The notes beneath the pieces were generated by a model, which saw only the letters and a program-made list of their open reading frames with translations, was not told where the DNA came from and ran no database searches. Positions 40,595 through 49,682 of a DNA stretch of 64,000 bases are shown in pieces. Each line of letters starts with the position of its first letter. Within the stretch, counting starts at the first letter, position 1. Origin of the DNA: Veronia pacifica. GTDB taxonomy: Bacteria > Pseudomonadota > Gammaproteobacteria > Enterobacterales > Vibrionaceae. The stretch covers positions 1 through 64,000 of the forward strand of contig NZ_LYBM01000016.1 in assembly GCF_001707825.1 (NCBI RefSeq), read 5' to 3'. The translations under genes and the position numbers were made by a program.

Positions 40595-40768
40595 TTATTT
40601 GCGATTTGCACATTAAGAGAAAGGCAGAACAGATATTTAATTTCGATTTTTATAGAATTTTTTTTCTGAGCTGAGCGTTTTTGTTTTAACTAATTAGAAA
40701 AAAACAACAAAAAAACAGTGAGTGAACAGGGGAGAAATTATTCTTGCTGCTGGTATAATCTCTAACCA

Positions 40769-40784
40769 GTGTATATATAACCAG
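40769..40784 (+). promoter_or_regulatory. LexA-like SOS box upstream of uvrD
   Basis: GTGTATATATAACCAG matches the E. coli consensus CTGTATATATATACAG at 13 of 16 positions, with G for the first C. It starts 26 nt before the uvrD ATG. Since E. coli uvrD has an SOS box with a similar CCAG arm, SOS control is likely here. Confidence 0.65.
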
Positions 40785-40794
40785 TGAATTAAAG

Positions 40795-42975
40795 ATGGAT
40801 GTTTCCTACCTGATTGATGGTCTTAACGATAAACAACGCGAAGCGGTGGCTGCTCCTCTGGGCAATCATCTTGTTCTCGCCGGTGCTGGCAGTGGTAAGA
40901 CCCGGGTATTGGTCCATCGAATTGCCTGGTTGATGCGTGTTGAACAGGCCTCACCCTTCTCGGTGTTGGCGGTAACCTTTACCAATAAAGCTGCCGCAGA
41001 AATGCGCAGCCGTATTGAGCATTTAATGCAGGGGACGGCATCCGGGCTTTGGGTTGGTACCTTCCACGGTTTATGTCATCGCATTTTGCGGGCGCATCAC
41101 CTTGATGCCAATTTGCCTCAGGACTTTCAGATCCTCGATTCTGATGATCAGCAACGCCTGCTTCGTCGACTGATCAAGGCGCAGAATCTTGACGATAAAC
41201 ATTGGCCTGCCCGTCAGGCATCCTGGTATATCAACGGCAAAAAAGACGAAGGTCTACGCCCCCGCCATATTGATGCAGGCCATGATCCGGTCGAAAAAAC
41301 ATGGTTGCGGGTTTATGCCGCCTATCAGGAGGCCTGTGATCGTGCGGGGCTGGTCGATTTTGCTGAACTGCTGCTTCGTTGTCATGAGCTACTGCGCGAC
41401 AAAGCCCACATCCGCGAGCACTATCAGGCCCGGTTCCAGCACATACTGGTGGATGAGTTTCAGGATACCAACAACATCCAATATGCTTGGCTGCAAATGA
41501 TGGCAGGCAATCAGGCCAACGTGATGATTGTCGGTGATGATGACCAGTCCATTTACGGCTGGCGCGGAGCAAAGATTGAGAATATTCAACGTTTTCTGGG
41601 TGACTTCTCTGGCTCACAAACCATCCGGCTTGAGCAGAATTACCGCTCTACAGGTAACATCCTCAACGCTGCCAATCAGCTGATTGCCAACAATGCTGAG
41701 CGTATGGGTAAAAACCTATGGACTGAGGGGAAAGAAGGCGAGTTGATTTCTGTGTACAGCGCCTTCAACGAGTTGGATGAAGCGCGTTTCGTGGTCGGTA
41801 AAATCAAGACCTGGCAGGATGAAGGTGGGACACTTAATGATACCGCGATGTTGTACCGCAACAATGCCCAGTCGCGGGTGTTGGAAGAAGCCCTCATCCA
41901 AGCTGGCCTGCCGTACCGGATTTATGGCGGTATGCGCTTCTTCGAACGTCAGGAAATCAAGGACTCGCTGGCGTACCTGCGATTAATGGCAAACCGCCTC
42001 GACGATGCCGCATTCGAGCGGGTGGTCAACACTCCTGCGAGAGGTCTCGGTGATCGCACGTTGGATACGATTCGAATGGCAGCCCGCGATCGGGGTGCCA
42101 CCATGTGGGAAGCCAGTAACCAGTTACTTGAGGAAAAAGCGCTTGCCGGACGTGCTGCCAACTCTCTTCGTCGGTTCATTGAACTGGTCAATGCCCTTGA
42201 GGACGACACCCGCGAGATGGCTCTGTTCCAGCAAACCGACTACGTGATTCAGCATTCTGGGCTCAAAGCTATGTATGAGGCGGAGAAAGGTGAAAAAGCG
42301 CAGGCGCGTATAGATAACCTTGAAGAACTGGTGACAGCCACACGTCAGTTTGAGGTGCCGGAAGAAGTTGAAGAAGACATGACGCCATTGTCCGCTTTCT
42401 TGTCACACGCTGCCCTGGAAGCGGGCGAGGGACAGGCTGACGAGTTCGAGGACGCCGTCCAGTTAATGACGTTGCACAGCGCTAAAGGGCTCGAGTTCCC
42501 ACTGGTATTCATGGTTGGTGTTGAAGAGGGGATGTTCCCAAGTCAGATGTCGTCAGAAGAGGCAGGGCGTCTTGAGGAAGAGCGCAGGCTTTGTTATGTC
42601 GGTATGACCCGGGCGATGAAGAAGCTCTACATCACTTTTGCTGAGATGCGTCGCGTATACGGCAAAGACAAATTCCACAAATCTTCCCGGTTCATCCGTG
42701 AATTGCCGGAGGAGTGTCTGGAAGAGGTTAGGATGCGCGCCAAAGTGACCCGTCCAGCCGCTGCCAGTGGCCGCTTTTCAACAACCCAAAGTCAGGAAAA
42801 CTTCAATCAGACGGGATTCAGCCTTGGTCAGCGTGTTACCCATCCAAAGTTTGGTGAAGGCACCATCATCAACTTTGAAGGGAGCGGTAATCAGAGTCGG
42901 GTACAGGTTGCCTTCAATGGCGAGGGGATCAAGTGGCTGGTGACACAATACGCCAAACTTGAAGTGCTCGGTTAA
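40795..42975 (+). CDS. uvrD: DNA helicase II UvrD
   Basis: A 726-residue superfamily 1A 3'-5' helicase in excision and mismatch repair. Walker A is AGAGSGKTRVLVHRI, motif Ia VTFTNKAA, Walker B VDEFQDTN, then GDDDQSIYGWRGA, QNYRST, TLHSAKGLEFPLVF and YVGMTRAMKKLYI. The C-terminal Tudor-like end contains RVTHPKFGEGTI. The ATG has only a weak ribosome site. Confidence 0.98.
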   Translation: MDVSYLIDGLNDKQREAVAAPLGNHLVLAGAGSGKTRVLVHRIAWLMRVEQASPFSVLAVTFTNKAAAEMRSRIEHLMQGTASGLWVGTFHGLCHRILRAHHLDANLPQDFQILDSDDQQRLLRRLIKAQNLDDKHWPARQASWYINGKKDEGLRPRHIDAGHDPVEKTWLRVYAAYQEACDRAGLVDFAELLLRCHELLRDKAHIREHYQARFQHILVDEFQDTNNIQYAWLQMMAGNQANVMIVGDDDQSIYGWRGAKIENIQRFLGDFSGSQTIRLEQNYRSTGNILNAANQLIANNAERMGKNLWTEGKEGELISVYSAFNELDEARFVVGKIKTWQDEGGTLNDTAMLYRNNAQSRVLEEALIQAGLPYRIYGGMRFFERQEIKDSLAYLRLMANRLDDAAFERVVNTPARGLGDRTLDTIRMAARDRGATMWEASNQLLEEKALAGRAANSLRRFIELVNALEDDTREMALFQQTDYVIQHSGLKAMYEAEKGEKAQARIDNLEELVTATRQFEVPEEVEEDMTPLSAFLSHAALEAGEGQADEFEDAVQLMTLHSAKGLEFPLVFMVGVEEGMFPSQMSSEEAGRLEEERRLCYVGMTRAMKKLYITFAEMRRVYGKDKFHKSSRFIRELPEECLEEVRMRAKVTRPAAASGRFSTTQSQENFNQTGFSLGQRVTHPKFGEGTIINFEGSGNQSRVQVAFNGEGIKWLVTQYAKLEVLG

Positions 42976-42999
42976 AATGCTTTGTTCTATAACATATTA

Positions 43000-43027
43000 A
43001 AAGAAGCGGCCGAATGGCCGCTTCTTT
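43000..43027. terminator. Bidirectional terminator between uvrD and ggt
   Basis: A 12-bp stem AAAGAAGCGGCC / GGCCGCTTCTTT with loop GAAT separates two converging genes. Confidence 0.85.
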
Positions 43028-43031
43028 GCGT

Positions 43032-44798
43032 TTACTTGGATGTGTCACTGAGCACTATACCTTCTCGCCTTGGATCTGCACCGCCTCGCAGACCATTTTT
43101 CTCGATCAGAATGGCGTGAATGCCAGAAGTCAGGTCTCGGATATTCACTTTAAAGCCAAGCGCTTCAAGCGGTGCCTTGAAAGACTCCGCTGTGCTGCCT
43201 TTCTCAAGATCATAGGTACCAAAACGGTTGACCAGGTGTGGCAGTTCAATGGCCTGCTGAATGCCGAGTCCCCAATCAAGGTGAGCAATCAGCGTCTTGG
43301 CTACATAACCGATGATTCTGCTGCCACCTGGCGAGCCAATAGCCAGATAAGGTTTCCCCTCATGCATCACAATGGTGGGTGACATGGATGAGCGTGGCCG
43401 TTTTCCCGGTTCAACACGGTTGGCGATGGGCACCCCATTTTTGTGTGACGAGAAAGAAAAGTCTGTTAACTCGTTATTTAATAAGAAGCCCCTTACCATG
43501 AGACGGGAACCAAACCCATTTTCAATGGTGGTGGTTATTGAGACCAGATTGCCGTCAGGGTCAACGATGCTGAAGTGACTGGTCGAGGGGAGTTCCAACG
43601 CATCATCATCAGCTAGCCTGATAGCATGACTGAATGCTGGCTCACCGGGTGACACACTGCTCAGTGCATTTTCGCCTTCAAGCAGTGAAGCACGCTGCTT
43701 TAAGTATTCGGGAGCCAGTAATCCCTCCACCGGGACAGGTACAAAATCGCTGTCCGCGACATAGCGTCCCCGGTCAGAAAATGCCAGTCTGGATGCATCA
43801 CCGATAAGCCGCCAGCTTTGCACAGCATCTTTACCCATTGAACTGAGAGGGTAGTGACTGAGCATACCCAGAATTTGACCGACAGTGATCCCGCCTGAGG
43901 TGGGTGGTCCCATGCCGCAGACCTGATAGCTGTGATAGGCAGAACAGACAGGCTCGCGTTCTTTCACCCGATAAATAGACATGTCCTCCTTGCTCAGTAC
44001 CCCGGGGTTACCCGGTGCCTGTTGAACTGTCTTAACGATATCATCGGCGATCTTGCCCTGATAAAAGTGGTCGATATTCTCGCTGACCAGCTTCAAGGTT
44101 TGTGCGTAGTCCGGGTTTTTCTTCATGTCCCCCGCTTTCAGTGGCGCTCCATCCGTGTCAAAGAAATAAGCTGCTGTACTTTCAAAGCGTTTCAGTTTTT
44201 CAGCATCTCCAGCAACCAATTTGGCCAGTCGGGGAGAGACAATAAATCCTTTTTCTGCCAGAGAGATAGCGGGTTCAAGTACCTGCTCCCAAGACAGTTT
44301 TCCATATTTTTTGTGGGTATCGTGAAGCAGTTTTAGTGTACCGGGCACGCCAACAGAACGGCCGCCGACAACGGCATCATAGAATCGCATTTTGTTGCCA
44401 TCATCAAGCTGGAACAGGCGGGGAGTGGCGGCAAGCGGTGCAGTTTCCCGACCATCGAAGGTCGTCAGTCGATTAGCTTTATTGTCCCAGTAAACCAGTA
44501 AGGCGCCGCCGCCAATACCTGAACTTTGCGGTTCTACCAACCCCAGCACTGTCTGTACTGTCACCATGGCGTCAATGGCATTTCCACCTGCGTCGAGTAT
44601 GGCTGCACCCGCCCGGCTAGCATAAGGGTTAGCGGCACTGACCATCCACTTCTTACCCGTGACTTCAGATACTTGTTGTGTGCCGGTTGCCAGTTCTGGT
44701 GCGATAGCATCCGTCACTTGCTCACAGAATGCAGGCTGAGTAAATGTCAGACCAAGCAGAATGTTGGAGGTGAGAAAAAAAGATGTGATTGGTTTCAT
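43032..44798 (-). CDS. ggt: Gamma-glutamyltranspeptidase Ggt
   Basis: A 588-residue periplasmic autoprocessed enzyme that cleaves gamma-glutamyl compounds such as glutathione. The signal peptide covers about 1-25 (ending PAFCEQ). The large subunit runs to about residue 410, and the small subunit opens at the nucleophile threonine in LPSTSHFSIVD (TSHFS, like E. coli TTHYS). GSPGGSRII lines the active site. The N-terminus in use is MKPITSF at 44798, after CCGGAG; the frame upstream is not a plausible signal. It is followed by rarD further upstream, same strand. Confidence 0.94.
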   Translation of the reverse strand: MKPITSFFLTSNILLGLTFTQPAFCEQVTDAIAPELATGTQQVSEVTGKKWMVSAANPYASRAGAAILDAGGNAIDAMVTVQTVLGLVEPQSSGIGGGALLVYWDNKANRLTTFDGRETAPLAATPRLFQLDDGNKMRFYDAVVGGRSVGVPGTLKLLHDTHKKYGKLSWEQVLEPAISLAEKGFIVSPRLAKLVAGDAEKLKRFESTAAYFFDTDGAPLKAGDMKKNPDYAQTLKLVSENIDHFYQGKIADDIVKTVQQAPGNPGVLSKEDMSIYRVKEREPVCSAYHSYQVCGMGPPTSGGITVGQILGMLSHYPLSSMGKDAVQSWRLIGDASRLAFSDRGRYVADSDFVPVPVEGLLAPEYLKQRASLLEGENALSSVSPGEPAFSHAIRLADDDALELPSTSHFSIVDPDGNLVSITTTIENGFGSRLMVRGFLLNNELTDFSFSSHKNGVPIANRVEPGKRPRSSMSPTIVMHEGKPYLAIGSPGGSRIIGYVAKTLIAHLDWGLGIQQAIELPHLVNRFGTYDLEKGSTAESFKAPLEALGFKVNIRDLTSGIHAILIEKNGLRGGADPRREGIVLSDTSK

Positions 44799-44805
44799 TT
44801 TTGCA

Positions 44806-44885
44806 CTCCGGTTGTTTTTTGCCCAGAGTACACTTGCACCGGAGTCACCGTCATTGCACATAAGTGGCTAATGACGGTTTTTTTT
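44806..44885 (+). terminator. Two hairpins, the second with eight T on the plus strand, in the ggt leader
   Basis: First hairpin: CTCCGGT (44806-44812) / ACCGGAG (44838-44844). Second: ACCGTCATT (44847-44855) / AATGACGGT (44870-44878), followed on the plus strand by a T run. No plus-strand gene lies here. In the minus-strand ggt transcript, ACCGGAG is the ribosome site, so the first hairpin could hide it. A plus-strand antisense RNA is the other reading. Confidence 0.5.
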
Positions 44886-44902
44886 GAAAGTTAGACAGAA
44901 AT

Positions 44903-45826
44903 CTAGACAGGATCTTCTGTCGGTTTTGGGTGAGCCGATTTATTTTTCTGGCTCTGCCGGATGGCATCGTAAATAAACAATGCCAGCGCGCACCAGATGA
45001 AACCAAATGTCGTGGCTTTATCGAGACTGAATGCTTCACCGAAGAAGGTAACAGCCATGAAAAACATAATACTGGGGCCGATGTACTGGAAAAAGCCCAG
45101 TGTGGACAGCCGTATCTTGGTCGCGGCACTGGTGAAGCAAAGGAGGGGTACTGTCGTTATCCAGCCAGCTGAAAGTAATAGCAGATTGAGCGACATTGGA
45201 TTTTCTGTCATGTCTGAGGTTGCGGAGTCCGCAAAAATAAACAGATAAATCAGCGCAACGGGCAACATAAATAATGTTTCAACGAACAAACCCGTGATGG
45301 CGTCGAGATTGATTTTTTTACGCAGCAAGCCATAACAGCCGAACGAGCTGGCAAGAGCGAGAGCGATCCACGGTAACGAGCCAAATGCGACGATTTGTAC
45401 GAGAACGCCTATGGTTGCCAGTGCAACGGCGAACCACTGCAGTCGACGAAACCGCTCACCGAGAAAGACCATTCCCAAGATAACGTTAAAGAGTGGATTA
45501 ATATAGTAGCCAAGACTAGCATCGAGCAGGTGGCCGTTCATGGCTGACCAAGTGAAAAGCAACCAGTTGACAGAAATCAGCACCGAGGTGATCAGCAGAT
45601 AAACCAAACTTTTTGGCTGTTTGAAGAGCTTGCGTACCTGTGAAAGATTGTTGCCGACAAACAATAACGCAGCAAGCAGCACGAATGACCAGATGATGCG
45701 GTGGACCAGAACCTCCTGTGCAGGCACATAGTCGAGAATTTTAAAGTAGATGGGTGCGACGCCCCATATGGTATAGGCCGCCAGCGCCAGCATGACACCC
45801 TGGCGGGACTTGTTTACGTCACTCAC
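44903..45826 (-). CDS. rarD: RarD-type EamA transporter
   Basis: A 307-residue protein with ten hydrophobic helices in two EamA halves. QGVMLALAAYTIWGVAPIYFK is the RarD opening; the last helices (FFQYIGPSIMFFMAV) fit the family. E. coli RarD was linked to chloramphenicol sensitivity, but the substrate is unknown. The frame is open to TTG 45853, but GTG 45826 with AAGGA seven bases upstream is the better start. Confidence 0.88.
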   Translation of the reverse strand: MSDVNKSRQGVMLALAAYTIWGVAPIYFKILDYVPAQEVLVHRIIWSFVLLAALLFVGNNLSQVRKLFKQPKSLVYLLITSVLISVNWLLFTWSAMNGHLLDASLGYYINPLFNVILGMVFLGERFRRLQWFAVALATIGVLVQIVAFGSLPWIALALASSFGCYGLLRKKINLDAITGLFVETLFMLPVALIYLFIFADSATSDMTENPMSLNLLLLSAGWITTVPLLCFTSAATKIRLSTLGFFQYIGPSIMFFMAVTFFGEAFSLDKATTFGFIWCALALFIYDAIRQSQKNKSAHPKPTEDPV

Positions 45827-46105
45827 ACGGTTTTCCTTCGGGTCAGAGAACAAGATAATTCAGTCAGTCAGGCTTAGCCTGATAGCTTCCATGCATCAAA
45901 CTTTTGGATATATCAGTCATTGGCCGAATAATGTACTGACCAAAGCAGTATATGTGTGATTGTTCTCTGTTGACATACTTGTGAGTGACGAAAGGGAGAG
46001 ACAAGGCAAAAACAGACAAAAATATCGCCAATAGCGAGAAACTGGTACTTTTCTGAACGTCCCGCCGGGTTTAGAATGGCCGCCGGTAAAATTATGAGGG
46101 ATGTT

Positions 46106-47947
46106 ATGACCAGCATCGAACAATCTGCGTCGCGGCCTGATAGCGAAACTGTGCTTCAGGAAGTATTTGGTTACCACAAGTTCCGTGACGGCCAGAAAGA
46201 GGTGATCGATGCGGTGATACATGGCCAGAGTTGTCTGGTGATCATGCCAACGGGTGGCGGGAAAAGTCTGTGTTATCAGATCCCGGCTTTAGTGCTTGAT
46301 GGACTTGCCATCGTTATCTCTCCCCTCATCTCTTTGATGAAAGATCAGGTCGACCAGTTACTGGCCAACGGCGTGCAGGCTGCCTGTCTGAATTCTTCCA
46401 TGACGCCAGAAGCTCAGTCGGAGACCTGGCAGCAGCTGCATCAGGGAACCCTGAAGCTATTATATGTCTCGCCTGAGCGCGCATTAATGGGCGACTTTAT
46501 TGAGCGGATGCAAACCAAGTCGGTCAATTTGATTGCCATCGACGAAGCGCACTGTATTTCCCAGTGGGGACATGATTTTCGTCCAGAATATGCTCAGCTC
46601 GGTACGTTGCAACAGGCATTTGGACATGTACCTATCGTCGCACTGACAGCAACCGCCGATGAGGCAACCCGGCAGGATATTTGTCAGCGTCTGAGCTTAC
46701 AAGATCCCCACATTTATCTCGGCAGTTTTGACCGGCCCAATATCCGTTACACCTTAATGGAAAAGCATAAGCCTCAGGCGCAGCTGATCCGTTTTCTCGA
46801 AACCCAGCGCGGGATGAGTGGCATCGTCTATTGTAACAGTCGCAAGCGGGTCGAGCAGGTGAGTGAAAAGCTTCGGGAGCAACAAATACGTGCAGCTGCT
46901 TATCATGCAGGTATGAGTATTGAGCAGCGAGCCCAAGTTCAGGAAGGTTTTCAGCGTGACGACATTCAGGTCGTTGTGGCAACCGTCGCCTTTGGTATGG
47001 GGATCAACAAGCCTAATGTCCGTTTCGTGGTTCATTATGATATTCCACGCAACATCGAATCCTATTATCAGGAGACAGGACGTGCTGGCCGGGATGGTTT
47101 GCCTGCCGAAGCGGTAATGCTATACGACCCATCAGATATCGGCTGGCTTTATCGTTGTCTTGAAGAAAAACCGGAAGGCCCTCAGAAACAGGTTGAAAGC
47201 CACAAACTGCATGCCATGGGTGCATTTGCTGAAGCACTGACTTGTCGTCGACTGGTGCTGCTGAATTATTTTGGTGAGTACCGCGAATCCCCTTGCGGTA
47301 ACTGCGATATTTGCCTTGATCCACCGAGTCTTTTTGACGGCACAGAACATGCTCAAAAGGCATTGTCCTGCGTCTATAGAGTTAATCAGAGTTTTGGTGT
47401 GGGATATGTGGTTGAAGTGCTGCGTGGCATGCAAAACCAGCGTATCAAAGATCATGGTCACGAAAAGCTGACGACCTACGGCCTTGGTAAAGAACACAGC
47501 CATGAGTATTGGGTCAGTATTTTTCGCCAGCTGATTCATCGCGGCTACCTGCTGCAGAACATCGCCCGAAGTTCGGTGTTGCAGTTAACAGAGGAAGCGC
47601 GTCCTCTTCTCAGAGGCGATATTGCGCTTGAGCTGGCTGTACCGCGTCTTGGTCTAAACCCGAGAAGCAAGGCCGATAAGCTGGGTAAACGTAATTACGA
47701 TAAGAAGCTTTTTGCTAAGCTCCGTAAATTACGCAAAGCCATTGCGGATGATGAAGATATCCCGCCTTATGTGGTATTCAACGATGCCAGTCTGATAGAA
47801 ATGGCAGAAATGATACCAACATCGCAGGGAGAACTGCTGGCTGTTAACGGCGTAGGGCAGCGTAAACTGGAAAAATATGGTGATGCGTTTCTTGATGCAA
47901 TAGAAGATCACATCATGATTGGAGATGAGGATATATCTTTTGGCTGA
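46106..47947 (+). CDS. recQ: ATP-dependent DNA helicase RecQ
   Basis: A 613-residue RecF-pathway helicase. Motif 0 is FGYHKFRDGQKEVI, Walker A MPTGGGKSLCYQIPA, motif II IDEAHCISQWGHDFRPEY, motif VI QETGRAGRDG. The zinc site has Cys in LTCRRLVLLN and CGNCDICL. The C-terminal HRDC domain reads LLAVNGVGQRKLEKYGDAFL. The start at 46106 (MTSIEQ) follows GAGGG. It overlaps the next small gene by a few bases. Confidence 0.97.
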   Translation: MTSIEQSASRPDSETVLQEVFGYHKFRDGQKEVIDAVIHGQSCLVIMPTGGGKSLCYQIPALVLDGLAIVISPLISLMKDQVDQLLANGVQAACLNSSMTPEAQSETWQQLHQGTLKLLYVSPERALMGDFIERMQTKSVNLIAIDEAHCISQWGHDFRPEYAQLGTLQQAFGHVPIVALTATADEATRQDICQRLSLQDPHIYLGSFDRPNIRYTLMEKHKPQAQLIRFLETQRGMSGIVYCNSRKRVEQVSEKLREQQIRAAAYHAGMSIEQRAQVQEGFQRDDIQVVVATVAFGMGINKPNVRFVVHYDIPRNIESYYQETGRAGRDGLPAEAVMLYDPSDIGWLYRCLEEKPEGPQKQVESHKLHAMGAFAEALTCRRLVLLNYFGEYRESPCGNCDICLDPPSLFDGTEHAQKALSCVYRVNQSFGVGYVVEVLRGMQNQRIKDHGHEKLTTYGLGKEHSHEYWVSIFRQLIHRGYLLQNIARSSVLQLTEEARPLLRGDIALELAVPRLGLNPRSKADKLGKRNYDKKLFAKLRKLRKAIADDEDIPPYVVFNDASLIEMAEMIPTSQGELLAVNGVGQRKLEKYGDAFLDAIEDHIMIGDEDISFG

Positions 47948-48260
47948 GTTAACCCTGCTTCCCTATAATCCTGACTCTGGACGCTTGATCCTGACAACGT
48001 CGGCACTGGATTTTGACAGTGCTGAATCTATTGCCACATCCTTTTTCGACCTGATTGGTGCCACAGTGAAAGACAGCCAGCAGGATGCGGATTTACTCAG
48101 CTGGCTGCTCGATTTTGAAGGTTGTCCACTGATGGCGAGAGCGGAGCACTACTCCGCCAGTCTGTGGCTGGAAACCATGGGTGACAGCGGTCAGGAGGAA
48201 TTACTGTTTCTCTCGCAGTGGTTGCCCAGTCAGATGGGAATAAAGATCGCCTGTTTCTAG
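47940..48260 (+). CDS. Small acidic protein, DUF3630-like
   Basis: A 106-residue acidic protein starting at TTG 47940 within the last codons of recQ. LLPYNPDSGRLILTTSALDFDSAESI and LDFEGCPLMARAEHYSASLWLET are the most regular stretches. I recall the family as DUF3630, often beside recQ in vibrios, but am not certain. Function unknown; overlap with recQ suggests coupling. Confidence 0.65.
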   Translation: MAELTLLPYNPDSGRLILTTSALDFDSAESIATSFFDLIGATVKDSQQDADLLSWLLDFEGCPLMARAEHYSASLWLETMGDSGQEELLFLSQWLPSQMGIKIACF

Positions 48261-48327
48261 CTTATCGCTTTGATGTATAATTGTCCGCTTTCGCGTCCAT
48301 CGGTCAGTCCGGCGGGCAATTAGACAC

Positions 48328-48360
48328 TTTGGGTTCCCTCGCCCCCAAATGACAAAAAGG
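48328..48360 (+). promoter_or_regulatory. preQ1-I riboswitch candidate before yhhQ
   Basis: TTTGGG (48328-48333) pairs with CCCAAA (48344-48349), its loop starts TTCCCTC, and after ATGAC an A-rich tail ends in AAAAAGG, which is also the ribosome site of yhhQ. This is the H-type pseudoknot layout of preQ1-I: the loop CCU can pair with AGG, so ligand binding would hide the ribosome site. Spacing GGTTC-CCT-C matches the B. subtilis GGTTC-TAG-C, and the tail resembles the T. tengcongensis class. The gene downstream carries queuosine precursors. Confidence 0.75.
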
Positions 48361-48366
48361 TACAAT

Positions 48367-49032
48367 ATGAACTCCTTTACCCCTTCGCAGCTTCGTAAGG
48401 CGCTGTCTTACCTTGTTGTTTTCCACCTCCTGATCATTGCATCCAGTAATTATCTGGTACAACTCCCGTTTACTCTGTTTGGCTTTCATACCACTTGGGG
48501 CGCGTTTACGTTTCCTTTCATCTTTTTAGCCACAGACCTGACCGTGCGAATCTTTGGTGCGGCGATGGCGAGACGTATCATTTTTTGGGTGATGATCCCT
48601 TCACTGCTGATTTCCTATGTGTTGTCCGTAGTCTTTTTTGAAGGTCAGTACCAGGGATTTGCTAATCTGACCAACTTTAACCTTTTTGTTGCTCGCATAG
48701 CGGCCGCCAGCTTCATGGCCTACCTGTTGGGTCAGATCCTTGATATCCACGTTTTCAACCGTCTTCGCAGTATGAAACAGTGGTGGATCGCACCAAGTTG
48801 CTCGACGCTGTTTGGTAATGCATGCGATACATTGGCATTTTTCTTCATTGCTTTTTATAACAGCCCCGACGCGTTCATGGCTGAGCACTGGAAGGAAATA
48901 GCGCTGGTGGACTATGGATTTAAGTTAGTGATAAGTCTTGGGCTCTTCATCCCTATTTACGGTGTGTTACTTAACTACCTAATCAAGAAACTGACATCAG
49001 CAACAGATTCCCCCCGCTCACAAACTGTCTGA
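48367..49032 (+). CDS. yhhQ: Queuosine precursor transporter YhhQ
   Basis: A 221-residue inner-membrane protein with six helices, nearly identical in pattern to E. coli YhhQ: HLLIIASSNYLVQLP, GFHTTWGAFTFPFIFLATDL, RIFGAAMARRIIFWVMIPS, TLFGNACDTLAFFFIAF and ALVDYGFKLVIS. It imports preQ0/preQ1. The start is ATG 48367 (MNSFT), with AAGG seven bases upstream inside the riboswitch; the earlier ATG at 48349 lies within the riboswitch. Confidence 0.95.
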   Translation: MNSFTPSQLRKALSYLVVFHLLIIASSNYLVQLPFTLFGFHTTWGAFTFPFIFLATDLTVRIFGAAMARRIIFWVMIPSLLISYVLSVVFFEGQYQGFANLTNFNLFVARIAAASFMAYLLGQILDIHVFNRLRSMKQWWIAPSCSTLFGNACDTLAFFFIAFYNSPDAFMAEHWKEIALVDYGFKLVISLGLFIPIYGVLLNYLIKKLTSATDSPRSQTV

Positions 49033-49040
49033 ATATCAGT

Positions 49041-49067
49041 AAAAACCGACCACGAGGTCGGTTTTTT
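49041..49067 (+). terminator. Rho-independent terminator after yhhQ
   Basis: AAAACCGAC / GTCGGTTTT with a short loop CACGAG and six T. Confidence 0.87.
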
Positions 49068-49180
49068 ATTCTTTGATAATCAATCACTAAACGGCTATTT
49101 TTCCTCTGATCAAAATGGTGGCGCTATACTGGTAATGCAAGACTGGTAGCGTAGAATTCTGTTTTTAATGAGGGGATCTT

Positions 49181-49612
49181 ATGGATATCCGACAGGGCAC
49201 ACTTGCCGAATCCCTTGAAGTTTTAGCCAAAGTCAAAGAGTTCGAACAGACCGAAACTCTCGATTCAATGAGGCGGCGGATCGGGGATAAACCCTGTCTT
49301 ATTCTGGTCGCCGATAATGGCGATGAGTTGGTTGGGGTGAAAATTGGCTATCAACTCGATGATGACTGCTTTTACAGCTGGCTGGGCGGCGTTACGTCGA
49401 AAGGTCGTCGAAAGGGAACCGCAAAGGCCCTGCTGTTAGAACAGGAAGCTTGGGTTAAGCAGAGGGGATACCAGACGATTAGGGTAAAGTCCCGGAACTG
49501 TTTTCCAGCCATGGTTTGCCTATTGTTAAACAATAGCTACCAAATAGAGCACCTGGAGAAAAAGGAAAGTGTTGATCAATATCGCATTCATTTTGTGAAG
49601 AAGATCACGTAA
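49181..49612 (+). CDS. GNAT-family acetyltransferase
   Basis: A 143-residue protein with the acetyl-CoA loop in GGVTSKGRRKGTAKALLLEQEAWV (R-R-K-G-T-A) and the strand YQTIRVKSRNCFPAMVCLLLNNSYQIE. Substrate unknown. ATG at 49181 follows AGGGG. It is a single gene before the RyhB locus. Confidence 0.82.
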   Translation: MDIRQGTLAESLEVLAKVKEFEQTETLDSMRRRIGDKPCLILVADNGDELVGVKIGYQLDDDCFYSWLGGVTSKGRRKGTAKALLLEQEAWVKQRGYQTIRVKSRNCFPAMVCLLLNNSYQIEHLEKKESVDQYRIHFVKKIT

Positions 49613-49655
49613 AGGTGATCATTTAAACATTTTTCAGAAAAAGAATTTGCCAAAT

Positions 49656-49674
49656 ACTAATGAGAATGATTATT
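49656..49674. promoter_or_regulatory. Fur box over the ryhB promoter
   Basis: The 19-mer starting ACTAATGAGAATG matches GATAATGATAATCATTATC at 14 of 19 positions. It lies over a possible -35 TTGCCA (49647-49652) and -10 (about 49670-49676), so iron-loaded Fur should repress the RNA that starts near 49683. Confidence 0.8.
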
Positions 49675-49682
49675 ATTAACTT

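Noticed and set aside
43014-43382. Plus-strand open frame opposite ggt
   Set aside because: It is a shadow of the ggt coding sequence with no ribosome site.
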